DNA of 64,000 nucleotides from Gammaproteobacteria bacterium (GTDB lineage: Bacteria; Pseudomonadota; Gammaproteobacteria; Pseudomonadales; Pseudomonadaceae), in NCBI GenBank assembly GCA_012728315.1, contig JAAYFI010000026.1, positions 1-64,000 on the forward strand, written 5' to 3'. The notes below the pieces were generated by a model, which saw nothing but the letters and a program-made list of their open reading frames with translations, ran no database searches and had not been told where the DNA came from. Position numbers and translations under genes: made by a program. This document shows positions 28,644 through 38,200 of this stretch, piece by piece. Numbering within the stretch: position 1 is the first letter of the stretch; each line of letters opens with the position of its first letter.

Positions 28644-28929
28644 CAATGTAGTAGGTAGCCGCATTGATCGAGGCGAACGCACCCGCCAACTGGGTTAAGT
28701 TGGCAATCACGGCTCGGCCGTTAACCGGTAGGTGTGAGGGGCAACACCTTTGCTAACACGTTTTGCCTTGCACAAATTACACGGGTATTGAGCATTGTTA
28801 CTGTGCATTACCGCGCGTTGATCGATCAAAGAGGTGAGGGTGGGTTTGGGGACTACATTTAGCAACATATCCTGCTGGAATACTGGATAATAGCCGCCAT
28901 TCTTTTGCTATGTATTCTGGTGATTCGCT

Positions 28930-31125
28930 GTGGAAATCAAGGTTAACTTTCTCGACAACTTGCGTCTTGAAGCCAAGTTCGACGACTTTACTGTGGTGGC
29001 TGATCAGCCAATTCGCTACAAAGGTGACGGCTCAGCACCGGGACCGTTCGATTACTTTTTAGCCTCATCGGCGTTGTGTGCGGCGTATTTCGTCAAGTTG
29101 TATTGCCAGGCCCGCGATATTCCAACGGAAAATATTCGCCTGTCGCAAAACAATATCGTTGATCCAGAAAACCGCTATAAGCAGATATTTAAAATTCAGG
29201 TTGAGTTGCCAAACGATATATCTGATAAAGATCGCCAAGGCATTCTGCGCTCCATCGACCGCTGTACGGTTAAGCGCGTGGTGCAGACCGGGCCTGATTT
29301 TGTCATTGATATTGTCGATAACCTCGACGCTGATGCGCAGGCGCTGCTGGGCACGTCAGTGGATGAAAACAGTCAGACTTTTATTCCCGGTAAAGACCTG
29401 CCGCTGGAAAAAACCATCGCCACCATGTCGGGTCTTATTGCTAACCTCGGCATGAAGATTGAAATCGCTTCGTGGCGCAATATTGTGCCCAATGTGTGGT
29501 CGCTGCATGTACGTGATTCGCAGTCGCAGCTGTGCTTTACCAACGGTAAGGGCGCAACCAAAGAAAGTGCGCTGGCTTCAGCCTTGGGTGAGTTTATTGA
29601 GCGTCTCAACTGCAACTTCTTTTACAACGATCAGTTCTGGGGCGAAGAGCTGGCCAATGCTGACTTTGTCCATTACCCCAATGAGCGCTGGTTTAAGCCG
29701 GGTCCCAATGATGAACTGCCTGTTGAAATTTTAGATGAGCATTGCCTAGCGATTTATAACCCAGACGGCGAGCTGCGCGGTTCTCATTTATACGACACCA
29801 ACTCCGGCAATATTGAACGTGGTATTTGCTCTATACCTTATGTGCGTCAGTCCGATGGTGCAGAGGTGTTTTTCCCCTCGAATCTGATTGAAAACCTCTT
29901 CTTAAGTAACGGTATGAGTGCCGGTAACACCCTGGAGGAAGCGCAAGTACAGTGTTTATCAGAGATTTTTGAACGCGCAGTGAAGCGTGAAATTATTGAA
30001 GGCGAAATCGCGCTGCCGGATGTACCGCAAGAGGTATTGGCCAAATACCCCAGCATTCTCGCTGGTATTCAGGCACTGGAGGAGCAAGGCTTTCCGGTGT
30101 TGGTCAAAGACGCCTCGTTGGGCGGCCAGTTTCCGGTGATGAACGTGACGCTGATGAATCCGCGTACCGGCGGTGTATTTGCCTCCTTTGGTGCACATCC
30201 CAACTTTGCAGTGGCACTGGAGCGCACCCTGACAGAACTGCTGCAAGGCCGCAGCTTTGAAGGCTTGAATGATCTGGCTCGTCCAACCTTTTCGAGCCAT
30301 GCGGTGACCGAGCCAAATAACTCGGTGGAGCACTTTATTGATTCCAGCGGCGTGGTGTCATGGCGTTTCTTTAGCGCCAAAGCGGACTACGATTTTGTCG
30401 AGTGGGATTTCACCGATGGCGGTAATAACAGTAATGCGCAGGAAGCAGAGCTGTTATTTGGCCTGCTCGAAGACATGGGTAAAGAAGTCTATATGGCGGT
30501 GTTTGAGCATCTCGGTGCGACCGCCTGCCGAATTCTGGTGCCGGATTATTCCGAGGTGTATCCGATCGATGATTTGATTTGGGATAATACCAATAAAGCG
30601 CTGTTTTTCCGTGAAGATATTCTCAATCTGCATCGTCTAACTCAAGCTGAGCTGAAAGCCTTGGTTGAGCGTTTAGAAGAAAGCGAGTTGGATCATTACA
30701 TCGATATTAAAACCTTGATTGGTGTCGAATTTGATGAGAACACCGTCTGGGGGCAGCTGACAATTTTGGAACTTAAATTGCTGATTTATTTAGCCTTAAA
30801 TCAGCTGGATGAAGCCTTAGAGTTGGTGGAAGAATTCCTGCAGTTTAACGACAACACGGTGGAGCGTGAGCTGTTCTATCAGGCGATGAATGCTGCGCTG
30901 GAAGTGGCGTTGGACGATGAGCTAGAGATGGACGATTACGAGCCGAACTTTCGACGGATGTTTGGTAACGAGCGCATGGATGCGGTGCTTGGTTCGATCA
31001 CGGGCAGCGTGCGTTTCTACGGTTTAACGCCAACCAGCATGCAGCTGGAAGGTTTGGATAAGCATCTGCGTTTGCTCGATAGCTTGAAAAAGCTGCATGC
31101 GGCGCGGGCGCGTTTCGTTAGCTAA
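28930..31125 (+). CDS. ycaO: OsmC-YcaO fusion protein (YcaO-type ATP-dependent cyclodehydratase-like domain)
   Basis: N-terminal OsmC-like region (APGPFDYFLASSALCAAYFVKLYCQARDIP), then YcaO (GKGATKESALASALGEFIERLNCN...EAQVQCLSEIFERAVKREII). GTG start. Confidence 0.9.
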   Translation: MEIKVNFLDNLRLEAKFDDFTVVADQPIRYKGDGSAPGPFDYFLASSALCAAYFVKLYCQARDIPTENIRLSQNNIVDPENRYKQIFKIQVELPNDISDKDRQGILRSIDRCTVKRVVQTGPDFVIDIVDNLDADAQALLGTSVDENSQTFIPGKDLPLEKTIATMSGLIANLGMKIEIASWRNIVPNVWSLHVRDSQSQLCFTNGKGATKESALASALGEFIERLNCNFFYNDQFWGEELANADFVHYPNERWFKPGPNDELPVEILDEHCLAIYNPDGELRGSHLYDTNSGNIERGICSIPYVRQSDGAEVFFPSNLIENLFLSNGMSAGNTLEEAQVQCLSEIFERAVKREIIEGEIALPDVPQEVLAKYPSILAGIQALEEQGFPVLVKDASLGGQFPVMNVTLMNPRTGGVFASFGAHPNFAVALERTLTELLQGRSFEGLNDLARPTFSSHAVTEPNNSVEHFIDSSGVVSWRFFSAKADYDFVEWDFTDGGNNSNAQEAELLFGLLEDMGKEVYMAVFEHLGATACRILVPDYSEVYPIDDLIWDNTNKALFFREDILNLHRLTQAELKALVERLEESELDHYIDIKTLIGVEFDENTVWGQLTILELKLLIYLALNQLDEALELVEEFLQFNDNTVERELFYQAMNAALEVALDDELEMDDYEPNFRRMFGNERMDAVLGSITGSVRFYGLTPTSMQLEGLDKHLRLLDSLKKLHAARARFVS

Positions 31126-31181
31126 AAGCTTCTTTTACTCAGTTTTGCGCGAAAGACCCCGTACTTTTAGTGCGGGGATGG

Positions 31182-31247
31182 ATCGCGGTCGGGCATGGCC
31201 GTCTAGCAGTAGGAATCACCCTCTATTTAGAGCGGTGAGGGTGTCAA
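31182..31247 (+). mobile_element. IS200/IS605-family right-end (TnpB 3' terminus) remnant, copy 1
   Basis: TCGCGGTCGGGCATGGCCGTCTAGCAGTAGGAATCACCCTCTATTTAGAGCGGTGAGGGTGTCAA, encoding IAVGHGRLAVGITLYLER*; near-identical to the 3' end of copy 2. Confidence 0.65.
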
Positions 31248-31446
31248 TCCTATACCAACAAGACTGTATCGTCCGTCTTTAGCTTGCTTGACTGTTAATC
31301 AGGGGGCGGTGTGAAAACAGCGATCAGGTTATTGCCTGATGTTCTTGCAGTTGTGCTTAAATGGATCAAACCGCGATGGCCAAGTGTTGCTCACCGTCTC
31401 GCGTAACCTACTCTAATTTAACAATGAAAATACCGGGAGACAGGCC

Positions 31447-32007
31447 ATGTTGAGATTACTATTCGGTGCAGCGTTAATGCTTGCGCTAGGTTCTACCCCC
31501 GCGTTAGCGGATGAAAGCGTGGCATGCCCAGCGTTTCTTGACCACGCTTTACCTAAATTGCACTCTAAAGACACTGTTAACTTGTGCGACTTGGCCGCCG
31601 GTAAGCCGATGTTAGTGGTGAACACGGCCAGCCACTGCGGTTTTACCGGCCAGTTTAAAGGGCTGGAAGCTTTGCACCAGCGTTATGGCAAGCAGGGTTT
31701 AGTGGTGGTTGGTTTTGCCAGTGATGACTTTAATCAGGAAGCCAAAACTGAAGAAGAAGCCGCAACGATTTGCTTTAAGAACTTTGGCGTGACCTTTACC
31801 ATGATTGCACCGGGTCCGGTGACTGGCGCTGATGCAACACCGGTGTTTGCCCACATTAATCAGCAAGCCAAAGCGCCGCGCTGGAACTTCAATAAATATC
31901 TACTGAATACCAAGGGTGAGGTAGTAGAGTCTTTTGGCAGTACCACAGGTCCTGAGAGTAAGGCGCTAACCCAGGCGATAGAGTCAGTTTTACAGCAGAC
32001 AAACTGA
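31447..32007 (+). CDS. Glutathione peroxidase-family protein, exported
   Basis: Signal peptide; LCDLAAGKPMLVVNTASHCGFTGQFKGLEALHQRYGKQGLVVVGFASDDF...WNFNKYLLNTKGEVVESFGS. Confidence 0.9.
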   Translation: MLRLLFGAALMLALGSTPALADESVACPAFLDHALPKLHSKDTVNLCDLAAGKPMLVVNTASHCGFTGQFKGLEALHQRYGKQGLVVVGFASDDFNQEAKTEEEAATICFKNFGVTFTMIAPGPVTGADATPVFAHINQQAKAPRWNFNKYLLNTKGEVVESFGSTTGPESKALTQAIESVLQQTN

Positions 32008-32161
32008 CATCATCCCAAGTATTGCCATGGGGCGCTGATCAATACCCGCGCTGGCCGCTATTTTGCTCGCCTTGCTGGGGCTGTTTGCCTTGGGCACTCT
32101 ACTGTCTGCATTGAGAAGAAAGCCTGCCCCCTAAATATGTAGGGTTGCAGGCGATCGGCTG

Positions 32162-32575
32162 TTATTCGAGGCCTGTGGTATCAACAGTTAAACCTTGCTC
32201 TGTGAATATTTGCTTGGCCACAGTTAATGCATTTAACACGCTTGGAAAACCTGTGTAAGGGATCAGATGCATAATGCAGCCAACGATTTCTTCAGGGGTT
32301 AAGCCAACAGTGAGCCCTGTTTTGATATGCATGCCAATTTGCGGCTTACCTTGGGCAACCAACGCAGTGATGGTGGTCAGCACTTTTTGTTTATTGTCCA
32401 ATCCTGGTCGCGAATAAATGCCACCAAAGGCAAACTCAACCACGTACTTCTTTAAGTCCGGTGCAATATCCTTAAATGCTTCGCCAATGTCCATTTCACC
32501 GGTGGGGTTGTCATCCGGTGATGCCGTTAATTCTTGGATTTTTTTGATACCTTTTTGATACAAGTCGTCTGACAT
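32162..32575 (-). CDS. Carboxymuconolactone decarboxylase family protein
   Basis: FAFGGIYSRPGLDNKQKVLTTITALVAQGKPQIGMHIKTGLTVGLTPEEIVGCIMHLIPYTGFPS. Confidence 0.88.
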   Translation of the reverse strand: MSDDLYQKGIKKIQELTASPDDNPTGEMDIGEAFKDIAPDLKKYVVEFAFGGIYSRPGLDNKQKVLTTITALVAQGKPQIGMHIKTGLTVGLTPEEIVGCIMHLIPYTGFPSVLNALTVAKQIFTEQGLTVDTTGLE

Positions 32576-32707
32576 ATTTAAGTCTCCCTTGGCGTATTGA
32601 GGTGTAGTCTGCTACAGACTTCTGCAAGATATGCAGGTGCCTAGGGTAGCAAACTGTTAGGGTTTATTCGGTAAGGGCAAAAATATAATCTAAATTTTTA
32701 AGCTGAG

Positions 32708-33016
32708 GTGATGGCGATGATCAAGTGTTTAACGGTAACAGAGATCGACACAGCGCTGGCGGCGCTTAATCAGAGTTCTGCAGCAGCCTGGTCTATTAAG
32801 GAGGGGAAGCTGTATCGGGCCTTTAAATTTGCTGACTTTATTGCGGCGTTTGGCTTTATGACTCAAGTCGCGATACTGGCAGAAAAAGCCGATCATCATC
32901 CTGAGTGGTTTAATGTGTACAACAAAGTCAACATCAGCTTAACCACCCATGACGCTGGCGGCATCTCAGTGCGAGACTTTGCCTTGGCTGAGCAGATATC
33001 GGCTTTAATTCCATAG
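32708..33016 (+). CDS. phhB: 4a-hydroxytetrahydrobiopterin dehydratase (PCD)
   Basis: [40 protein letters not shown]. Confidence 0.93.
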   Translation: MMAMIKCLTVTEIDTALAALNQSSAAAWSIKEGKLYRAFKFADFIAAFGFMTQVAILAEKADHHPEWFNVYNKVNISLTTHDAGGISVRDFALAEQISALIP

Positions 33017-33028
33017 TCTAAACGAGCG

Positions 33029-35506
33029 TTACTCGTAACGCTTCTTTACGCCTTGCTGCGCTGGTGCAGTCAGCGGGTCTTCTGGCCATGGGTGCTTCGG
33101 ATAACGACCACGTACATCTTTACGCACTTCTGGGTAGACATTGCGCCAGAAGTTGGCCAGATCAGCGGTGACCGCCAGCGGTCGTTGTGCCGGTGAGAGC
33201 AGGTGAATCAGCACTGCAACTTTACCATCTGCCACTTTGGGGGTGTCGAACCAACCAAACAGTGCCTGCAGCTTGGCCGCCAGGACTGGGCCGTTTTCAG
33301 CGGTGTAGTCGAGCCTGATAGTCTGCCCAGTGGGAATCGTCAGGGCCGTTGGCGCTAAAGTGTTAAGTTGTTGCTGTTGGGGATAAGTGAGCAGGCTGTG
33401 CAGGGCTTCGGTTAGATTGAGTGTCTTCAAATCAGACCAGCGTTGCATGCCCATTAAAAAAGGCAGCAGCCACTCTTCTAATCGATCTAACAAAGCCGTT
33501 TCGCTGACATCCGGCCAGTCATCGGGGTAAACCTTGGCCAGCAGTTTGACCCGCGCGCACCACTGCGTTGCGGTTTCAGTCCACGGCAGACTGGCCAGCC
33601 CCTTGTTGCGGATGGCATTGAGCAAGCCTTGCTGGATCAGCGCAGGATCGGGTTTGGCGAGTTCTTTTTTCTCCAAAACCAGCTCGCCGAGTTTGCGCAG
33701 GCGGCGCGCAATGACGGTGCCGCGTTTATCATCCCACAGCGCTTCTTCGCTGGTGCGAATTAAGTGCGCTAAGTCGTGCTCGATATCGGCAATATCCACC
33801 GGTGCGGCCAGATAGATTGTCGCTTCACGGGTTTTACCATCCAGATCGGCGGCCACTAACCACGCATGGCGCACCAGACTGTCATCGGCGCGTAAAGTCG
33901 CGCCTTTACCGTTGCTCAGTTGGTAACGGGCTGATTGATCAGCGCGGCGTTGGCCAATGCGGTCGGGGTAGGCCAGCGCTAACAGACGACCTGTTGTGTT
34001 GGCACTGGGGAGCTGGGCTGGCGCGTCACCTTTGCTCATTATGCGTTTAGCCATCTGCCGGATGCTGCTTAAGCGCGCAGTGTCTAAGCGTGCGGGCTGG
34101 TATTCGCCGTGCAGCACGCGCAAACGCTCGTGCAGGTCAGCGCCCGAGTTGGCTCCGAACAGATCACGCTCGTCCAATAGGGCGGCCAGCTCAGCGGCAG
34201 TGGCGCCAAGTCCCAACTTGCGCCCGTGCAACACCATATTGGCTAAACGTGGGTGAATGCCTAAATCACGCGCGGCTTTGCCATGTTCAGTAATAGCACC
34301 TTCTTTATCGAGCATCCCAAGCAGTTGCAGTAGATCGCGGGCCTGGTTCCAATGCGCAGGTGGCGGCGGATCAATCCAAGCCACCTGCGCCGGATCGCGT
34401 GCGCCCCATTGGGCTAACTCCAGCACCAGTGCGACTAAATCTGCTTCTTGGATTTCAGGTGGGGTGAATTCCGCCAAGGTTGCTTGTTCTTCAGCGCTCC
34501 AGAGTCGATAGCACACGCCCGGCTCAATACGTCCCGCCCGGCCTTTGCGTTGTTCGGCAGATGCTTTGGAGACTCGGGTGGTTACCAGTCGCGTCATGCC
34601 GCTATTGGGATCAAACACCGCGCGGCGTTGTTGGCCGCTATCAATCACCACACGTACGCCTTCGATGGTCAGGCTGGTTTCGGCAATAGCCGTGGCCAAT
34701 ACCACTTTACGGGTGCCGTGCGCAGCAGGAGAAATAGCGCGATCTTGTTCCTCAGCTTTGAGGTTGCCGTATAAAGGCGCGATCAGTACATTCTCGGCAA
34801 CTTGTGTGCGCAATTGGTTTTCGACGCGGCGAATCTCGCCAGCGCCGGGTAGAAAGACCAGTAACGAGCCGCTTTGCTCCGCTAATGCTTCATGGATGAC
34901 GGCAACAACTGCATCTGTCTGCTGCCTGTTTCTCAGCTGCACTCGGCGATACATCACCTCTACTGGAAAAGCACGGCCGGCACTGCTGATCACCGGCACA
35001 TCACCGAGTACGCGGGCAATGGGAGCGGTGTCTAAAGTGGCCGACATCACCAGGATGCGCAGGTCTTCTCTGAGCGCTTGTTGCGACTCGCGCACCAAGG
35101 CCAAGCCCAAATCGGCATGCAAGGAGCGCTCATGAAACTCGTCAAACAAAACGGCAGCGTAATCCTCCAGCATGGGATCGCTTTGAATGATGCGGGTCAA
35201 AATACCTTCAGTGACCACTTCAATCTGGGTGCTGGCGGAAATCTGGCTGTCCAGTTTGGTGCGGTAACCGATGGTTTGCCCGGCTTTCTCGCCGAGCTGT
35301 TGCGCCATAAAACGTGCCGCCGAACGCGCTGCCAGCCGCCGAGGTTCCAGCATCAGAATTTTCTTGCCGGCACGCCAAGGCGCATCCAGCAACGCCAGTG
35401 GCACGCGGGTGGTTTTACCCGCGCCGGGCGGCGCTTGCAGCAGTGCGGTGCTGTACTGCTCAAGGGTGTGCTGCAGTTCTGACAGGATTGCATCGATGGG
35501 GAGCAT
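33029..35506 (-). CDS. hrpB: ATP-dependent helicase HrpB
   Basis: MLPIDAILSELQHTL...APPGAGKTTRVPLALLD...DEFHERSLHADLGLAL...QRKGRAGRIEPGVCYRLWSAEEQ; C-terminal RKDVRGRYPKHPWPEDP. Confidence 0.95.
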   Translation of the reverse strand: MLPIDAILSELQHTLEQYSTALLQAPPGAGKTTRVPLALLDAPWRAGKKILMLEPRRLAARSAARFMAQQLGEKAGQTIGYRTKLDSQISASTQIEVVTEGILTRIIQSDPMLEDYAAVLFDEFHERSLHADLGLALVRESQQALREDLRILVMSATLDTAPIARVLGDVPVISSAGRAFPVEVMYRRVQLRNRQQTDAVVAVIHEALAEQSGSLLVFLPGAGEIRRVENQLRTQVAENVLIAPLYGNLKAEEQDRAISPAAHGTRKVVLATAIAETSLTIEGVRVVIDSGQQRRAVFDPNSGMTRLVTTRVSKASAEQRKGRAGRIEPGVCYRLWSAEEQATLAEFTPPEIQEADLVALVLELAQWGARDPAQVAWIDPPPPAHWNQARDLLQLLGMLDKEGAITEHGKAARDLGIHPRLANMVLHGRKLGLGATAAELAALLDERDLFGANSGADLHERLRVLHGEYQPARLDTARLSSIRQMAKRIMSKGDAPAQLPSANTTGRLLALAYPDRIGQRRADQSARYQLSNGKGATLRADDSLVRHAWLVAADLDGKTREATIYLAAPVDIADIEHDLAHLIRTSEEALWDDKRGTVIARRLRKLGELVLEKKELAKPDPALIQQGLLNAIRNKGLASLPWTETATQWCARVKLLAKVYPDDWPDVSETALLDRLEEWLLPFLMGMQRWSDLKTLNLTEALHSLLTYPQQQQLNTLAPTALTIPTGQTIRLDYTAENGPVLAAKLQALFGWFDTPKVADGKVAVLIHLLSPAQRPLAVTADLANFWRNVYPEVRKDVRGRYPKHPWPEDPLTAPAQQGVKKRYE

Positions 35507-35886
35507 GGTTGTAGAGGTCTGAAAAAATAAGCGTATTAGAACCCGATAACAGCAGGCCGTCCAAGTGATGGGTGGCTGCGGTTAAGGTCGTGGCTATAGC
35601 GATAATAAGCTAAGTATAGCTGAGCCGTCACCGCTATAGCGTACTGGGCTGTTAAGACTGTCTAGGCAGGTGCGCGGCTGATTGAGTGCGGCTTGTGGTT
35701 GGCTCTTGTTGCCGTGTTGGCAGGTGAGCGTTTTTCTGAGAACGGGATGAGCGTTAATATTTCTGCTTACAGCGGTTTAACGCGTGGCCTCTGCGTATAG
35801 TATAGGCAGACCTCTCATCAGTGCGGCAGGCGACGCGATGACATGTTTGTGAGTCGCCAAACGCAGGTTTTGCCTAAGGAATCGAT

Positions 35887-36402
35887 ATGAAGAATACACC
35901 ACAAAAGCACAACCATCATTTTAGATTTCATCTGCCGTTTGCTCATGTTTTTTCAGTTTTTGGCGACGACTGGTTTGCTTTAAAAGCTGAAGCCTTTGCA
36001 AGGTTTTTTGGTACGCCGTTTTTTCTGGTAGCGCAAACCTTGGTTGTCGTTGTCTGGATTGCACTCAATATAATGGGGGTCGTGCAATTCGATTTGTATC
36101 CGTTTATTTTATTGAATCTAGCTTTTAGTTTGCAGGCTGCTTATGCGGCCCCTTTAATTCTTCTGGCGCAAACGCGCCAAGCGGATCGCGATAAAGCGCA
36201 TGCAGAAGCAGATGCTTTGCACCGAGAAGCGATTGCCGCTATCAGCGAGGAAAGAGCATTATTAATCAGCCAGCAGTCGGCCCAGTTATTAGAACTGATG
36301 GAACAAAACACTCAGCTGACTGAAGTGACCAAGGCTCTAAGCGAAAGAATTGAATCGCTAACCCGAGAAATTCACAGCAAATTTGTCTGTGAAACACCGT
36401 GA
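35887..36402 (+). CDS. DUF1003 family membrane protein
   Basis: FGTPFFLVAQTLVVVVWIALNIMGVVQFDLYPFILLNLAFSLQAAYAAPLILLAQTRQADRDK. Confidence 0.88.
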   Translation: MKNTPQKHNHHFRFHLPFAHVFSVFGDDWFALKAEAFARFFGTPFFLVAQTLVVVVWIALNIMGVVQFDLYPFILLNLAFSLQAAYAAPLILLAQTRQADRDKAHAEADALHREAIAAISEERALLISQQSAQLLELMEQNTQLTEVTKALSERIESLTREIHSKFVCETP

Positions 36403-36419
36403 AAGAGGGTAAGGCGTAG

Positions 36420-36614
36420 TTGTGTGAGCGCTGAGTTGAATTGCCTGAGTCGAGGCAGAAAGGTATCGCAGGGCTTGGGGTAAGAGAATGGACGTGCAGT
36501 GCGTGTGGTGTCACGCACGACCCTGATGTTAATGCGGCACAAAATATTCTCGCGGTCGGGCATGGCCGTCTAGCAGTAGAAATCACTGTCTCTTTAGGTC
36601 GGTGAGGATGTCAA
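36420..36614 (+). pseudogene. TnpB (IS200/IS605 OrfB) C-terminal remnant with right end, copy 2
   Basis: Frame VELPESRQKGIAGLGVREWTCSACGVTHDPDVNAAQNILAVGHGRLAVEITVSLGR*: TnpB zinc-finger half plus RuvC-III-like HDxDxNAAxNIL; no N-terminal portion. Confidence 0.8.
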
Positions 36615-36641
36615 AGTTGGTATGAGCATCCTAGCGATACT

Positions 36642-36974
36642 TTATTCCACTCCGCGCTCAACCTGCTCCGGCAACAGATGTTGCCATTCTTCAAAGCCGC
36701 CATCCATGCTGTATAGATCGCTAAAATCTTGGCTGTGCAAATAAGCCGCAGCGCTTTGGCTGGAGTGGCCGTGGTAGCAAATCACGATAGTGGGTGCATC
36801 GAGATCAGCTTGAGCGATAAAGTCAGCTAGAGAATGATTATCGAGATGGATGGCGCCTGTCGGATGGCCGTTAGCAAAACTTTCAGGGTCGCGGATGTCG
36901 ACCATGACCGCGCCCTCAGCGCAGAGTTGTTGGGCTTGGGCAACACTGATTCGTTTAAACGCGTCCATTAGCAC
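36642..36974 (-). CDS. glpE: Thiosulfate sulfurtransferase GlpE (rhodanese)
   Basis: [39 protein letters not shown]...[16 protein letters not shown]. Confidence 0.93.
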   Translation of the reverse strand: MLMDAFKRISVAQAQQLCAEGAVMVDIRDPESFANGHPTGAIHLDNHSLADFIAQADLDAPTIVICYHGHSSQSAAAYLHSQDFSDLYSMDGGFEEWQHLLPEQVERGVE

Positions 36975-36985
36975 CTCGTGATGAT

Positions 36986-37813
36986 TTATGATTTAGCGGC
37001 TGCTGCGCAAGAGCAGCGCTCAAAGTGTTGTGTATCGATATTGTATAGAGACATCTTGCCGCCCCACACGCAGCCTGTGTCCAAAGCAATGGTATTGGGC
37101 GCGGGGCAGCGGCCTTCCAAAGCCGCCCAGTGGCCAAATAAGATAGTGTCATCTCGCGTTAAACGCTGTGGGTGACTGAACCAAGGCGCAAAACCTTGTG
37201 GCGCTGTTTCAATGCCTTCTTTTCCAGCTAAATCCAGCACGCCATTTGCAGTGCAAAAGCGCATACGGGTGAAGTAATTGGTAATGACGCGTAAACGCTC
37301 AATGCCCGTTAAAGTATCGCTCCAAACCGTAGGTTGATCGCCATACATGCCGTCTAAATAGGGGACAAATAAGCTGTCATCGCGCAGCACAAGGTGCATT
37401 TCTTCAGCGCGTGCGAGGGCGTCTTGAATGCTCCACTGCGGCGGGATACCGGCATGCACCATACTGATATTACGCTCGGCATCATGGTGCATCAGCGGCA
37501 GCTGGCGGAGCCAAAAGAGCAGGTCTGCGCAATCGGGAGCATTTAATACTGCGCGTAAGGTGTCTTTCTTTTTTAAGCGTGCCGTATGGTTGGCAATCGC
37601 CAATAAATGTAAATCATGGTTACCTAAAACGCTGATGACAGAGTCGCGCATGGCATAGAGGAAACGCAGTGTTTCCAGCGACTGAGGACCACGATTGACC
37701 AAGTCACCGACCAACCAGAGGGTGTCTTGGCTGGGGTCAAAATTCACGCGGTCAAGTAAGCGTTTGAGTGGCTCTAAACAGCCTTGTACATCGCCTACGG
37801 CGTAGGTTGCCAT
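36986..37813 (-). CDS. apaH: Symmetrical bis(5'-nucleosyl)-tetraphosphatase
   Basis: [52 protein letters not shown]...[12 protein letters not shown]. Confidence 0.96.
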   Translation of the reverse strand: MATYAVGDVQGCLEPLKRLLDRVNFDPSQDTLWLVGDLVNRGPQSLETLRFLYAMRDSVISVLGNHDLHLLAIANHTARLKKKDTLRAVLNAPDCADLLFWLRQLPLMHHDAERNISMVHAGIPPQWSIQDALARAEEMHLVLRDDSLFVPYLDGMYGDQPTVWSDTLTGIERLRVITNYFTRMRFCTANGVLDLAGKEGIETAPQGFAPWFSHPQRLTRDDTILFGHWAALEGRCPAPNTIALDTGCVWGGKMSLYNIDTQHFERCSCAAAAKS

Positions 37814-38193
37814 TAATGCAAAGCTCCCGGAACGGCTAAACTAAAAGGGGCAATCGGAGCTTCAAATTCTTCACCCTCTTCAGTGCGCATGGTGAAACTG
37901 CCTTGCATGCTGCCGACCGCGGTGGTCATGAGAGTGCCGCTGCTATAGCTGTACTCATCATCGGCTTGGATAACCGGTTGTTCGCCCACTACGCCTGAGC
38001 CACGCACCTCTTGGGTCTTGCCATCACCGTCGGTGATGATCCAATGACGACTCAAGAGCTGTGCCGATTCTGTGCCGTTATTGCGGATGGTAATGTCATA
38101 GGCAAACACATAGCGGTTATCGGCAGGCTGTGAGTGCTCGGCTAAATAGCGCGTATTTACATGGATATCAATGGTATTACTCAGATCAGTCAT
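37813..38193 (-). CDS. apaG: ApaG family protein
   Basis: [62 protein letters not shown]. Confidence 0.96.
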   Translation of the reverse strand: MTDLSNTIDIHVNTRYLAEHSQPADNRYVFAYDITIRNNGTESAQLLSRHWIITDGDGKTQEVRGSGVVGEQPVIQADDEYSYSSGTLMTTAVGSMQGSFTMRTEEGEEFEAPIAPFSLAVPGALH

Positions 38194-38200
38194 AGTGTTC

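Noticed and set aside
32040-32133. Short plus-strand frame PALAAILLALLGLFALGTLLSALRRKPAP* as a sorting-signal (CTERM-like) gene
   Set aside because: Only an isolated TM-plus-basic tail with no upstream coding sequence in frame; too short to support a gene or family call.
34545-35135. 196-aa plus-strand ORF
   Set aside because: Antisense shadow of hrpB, with Arg/Ser/Cys-rich composition typical of reverse-frame translation.
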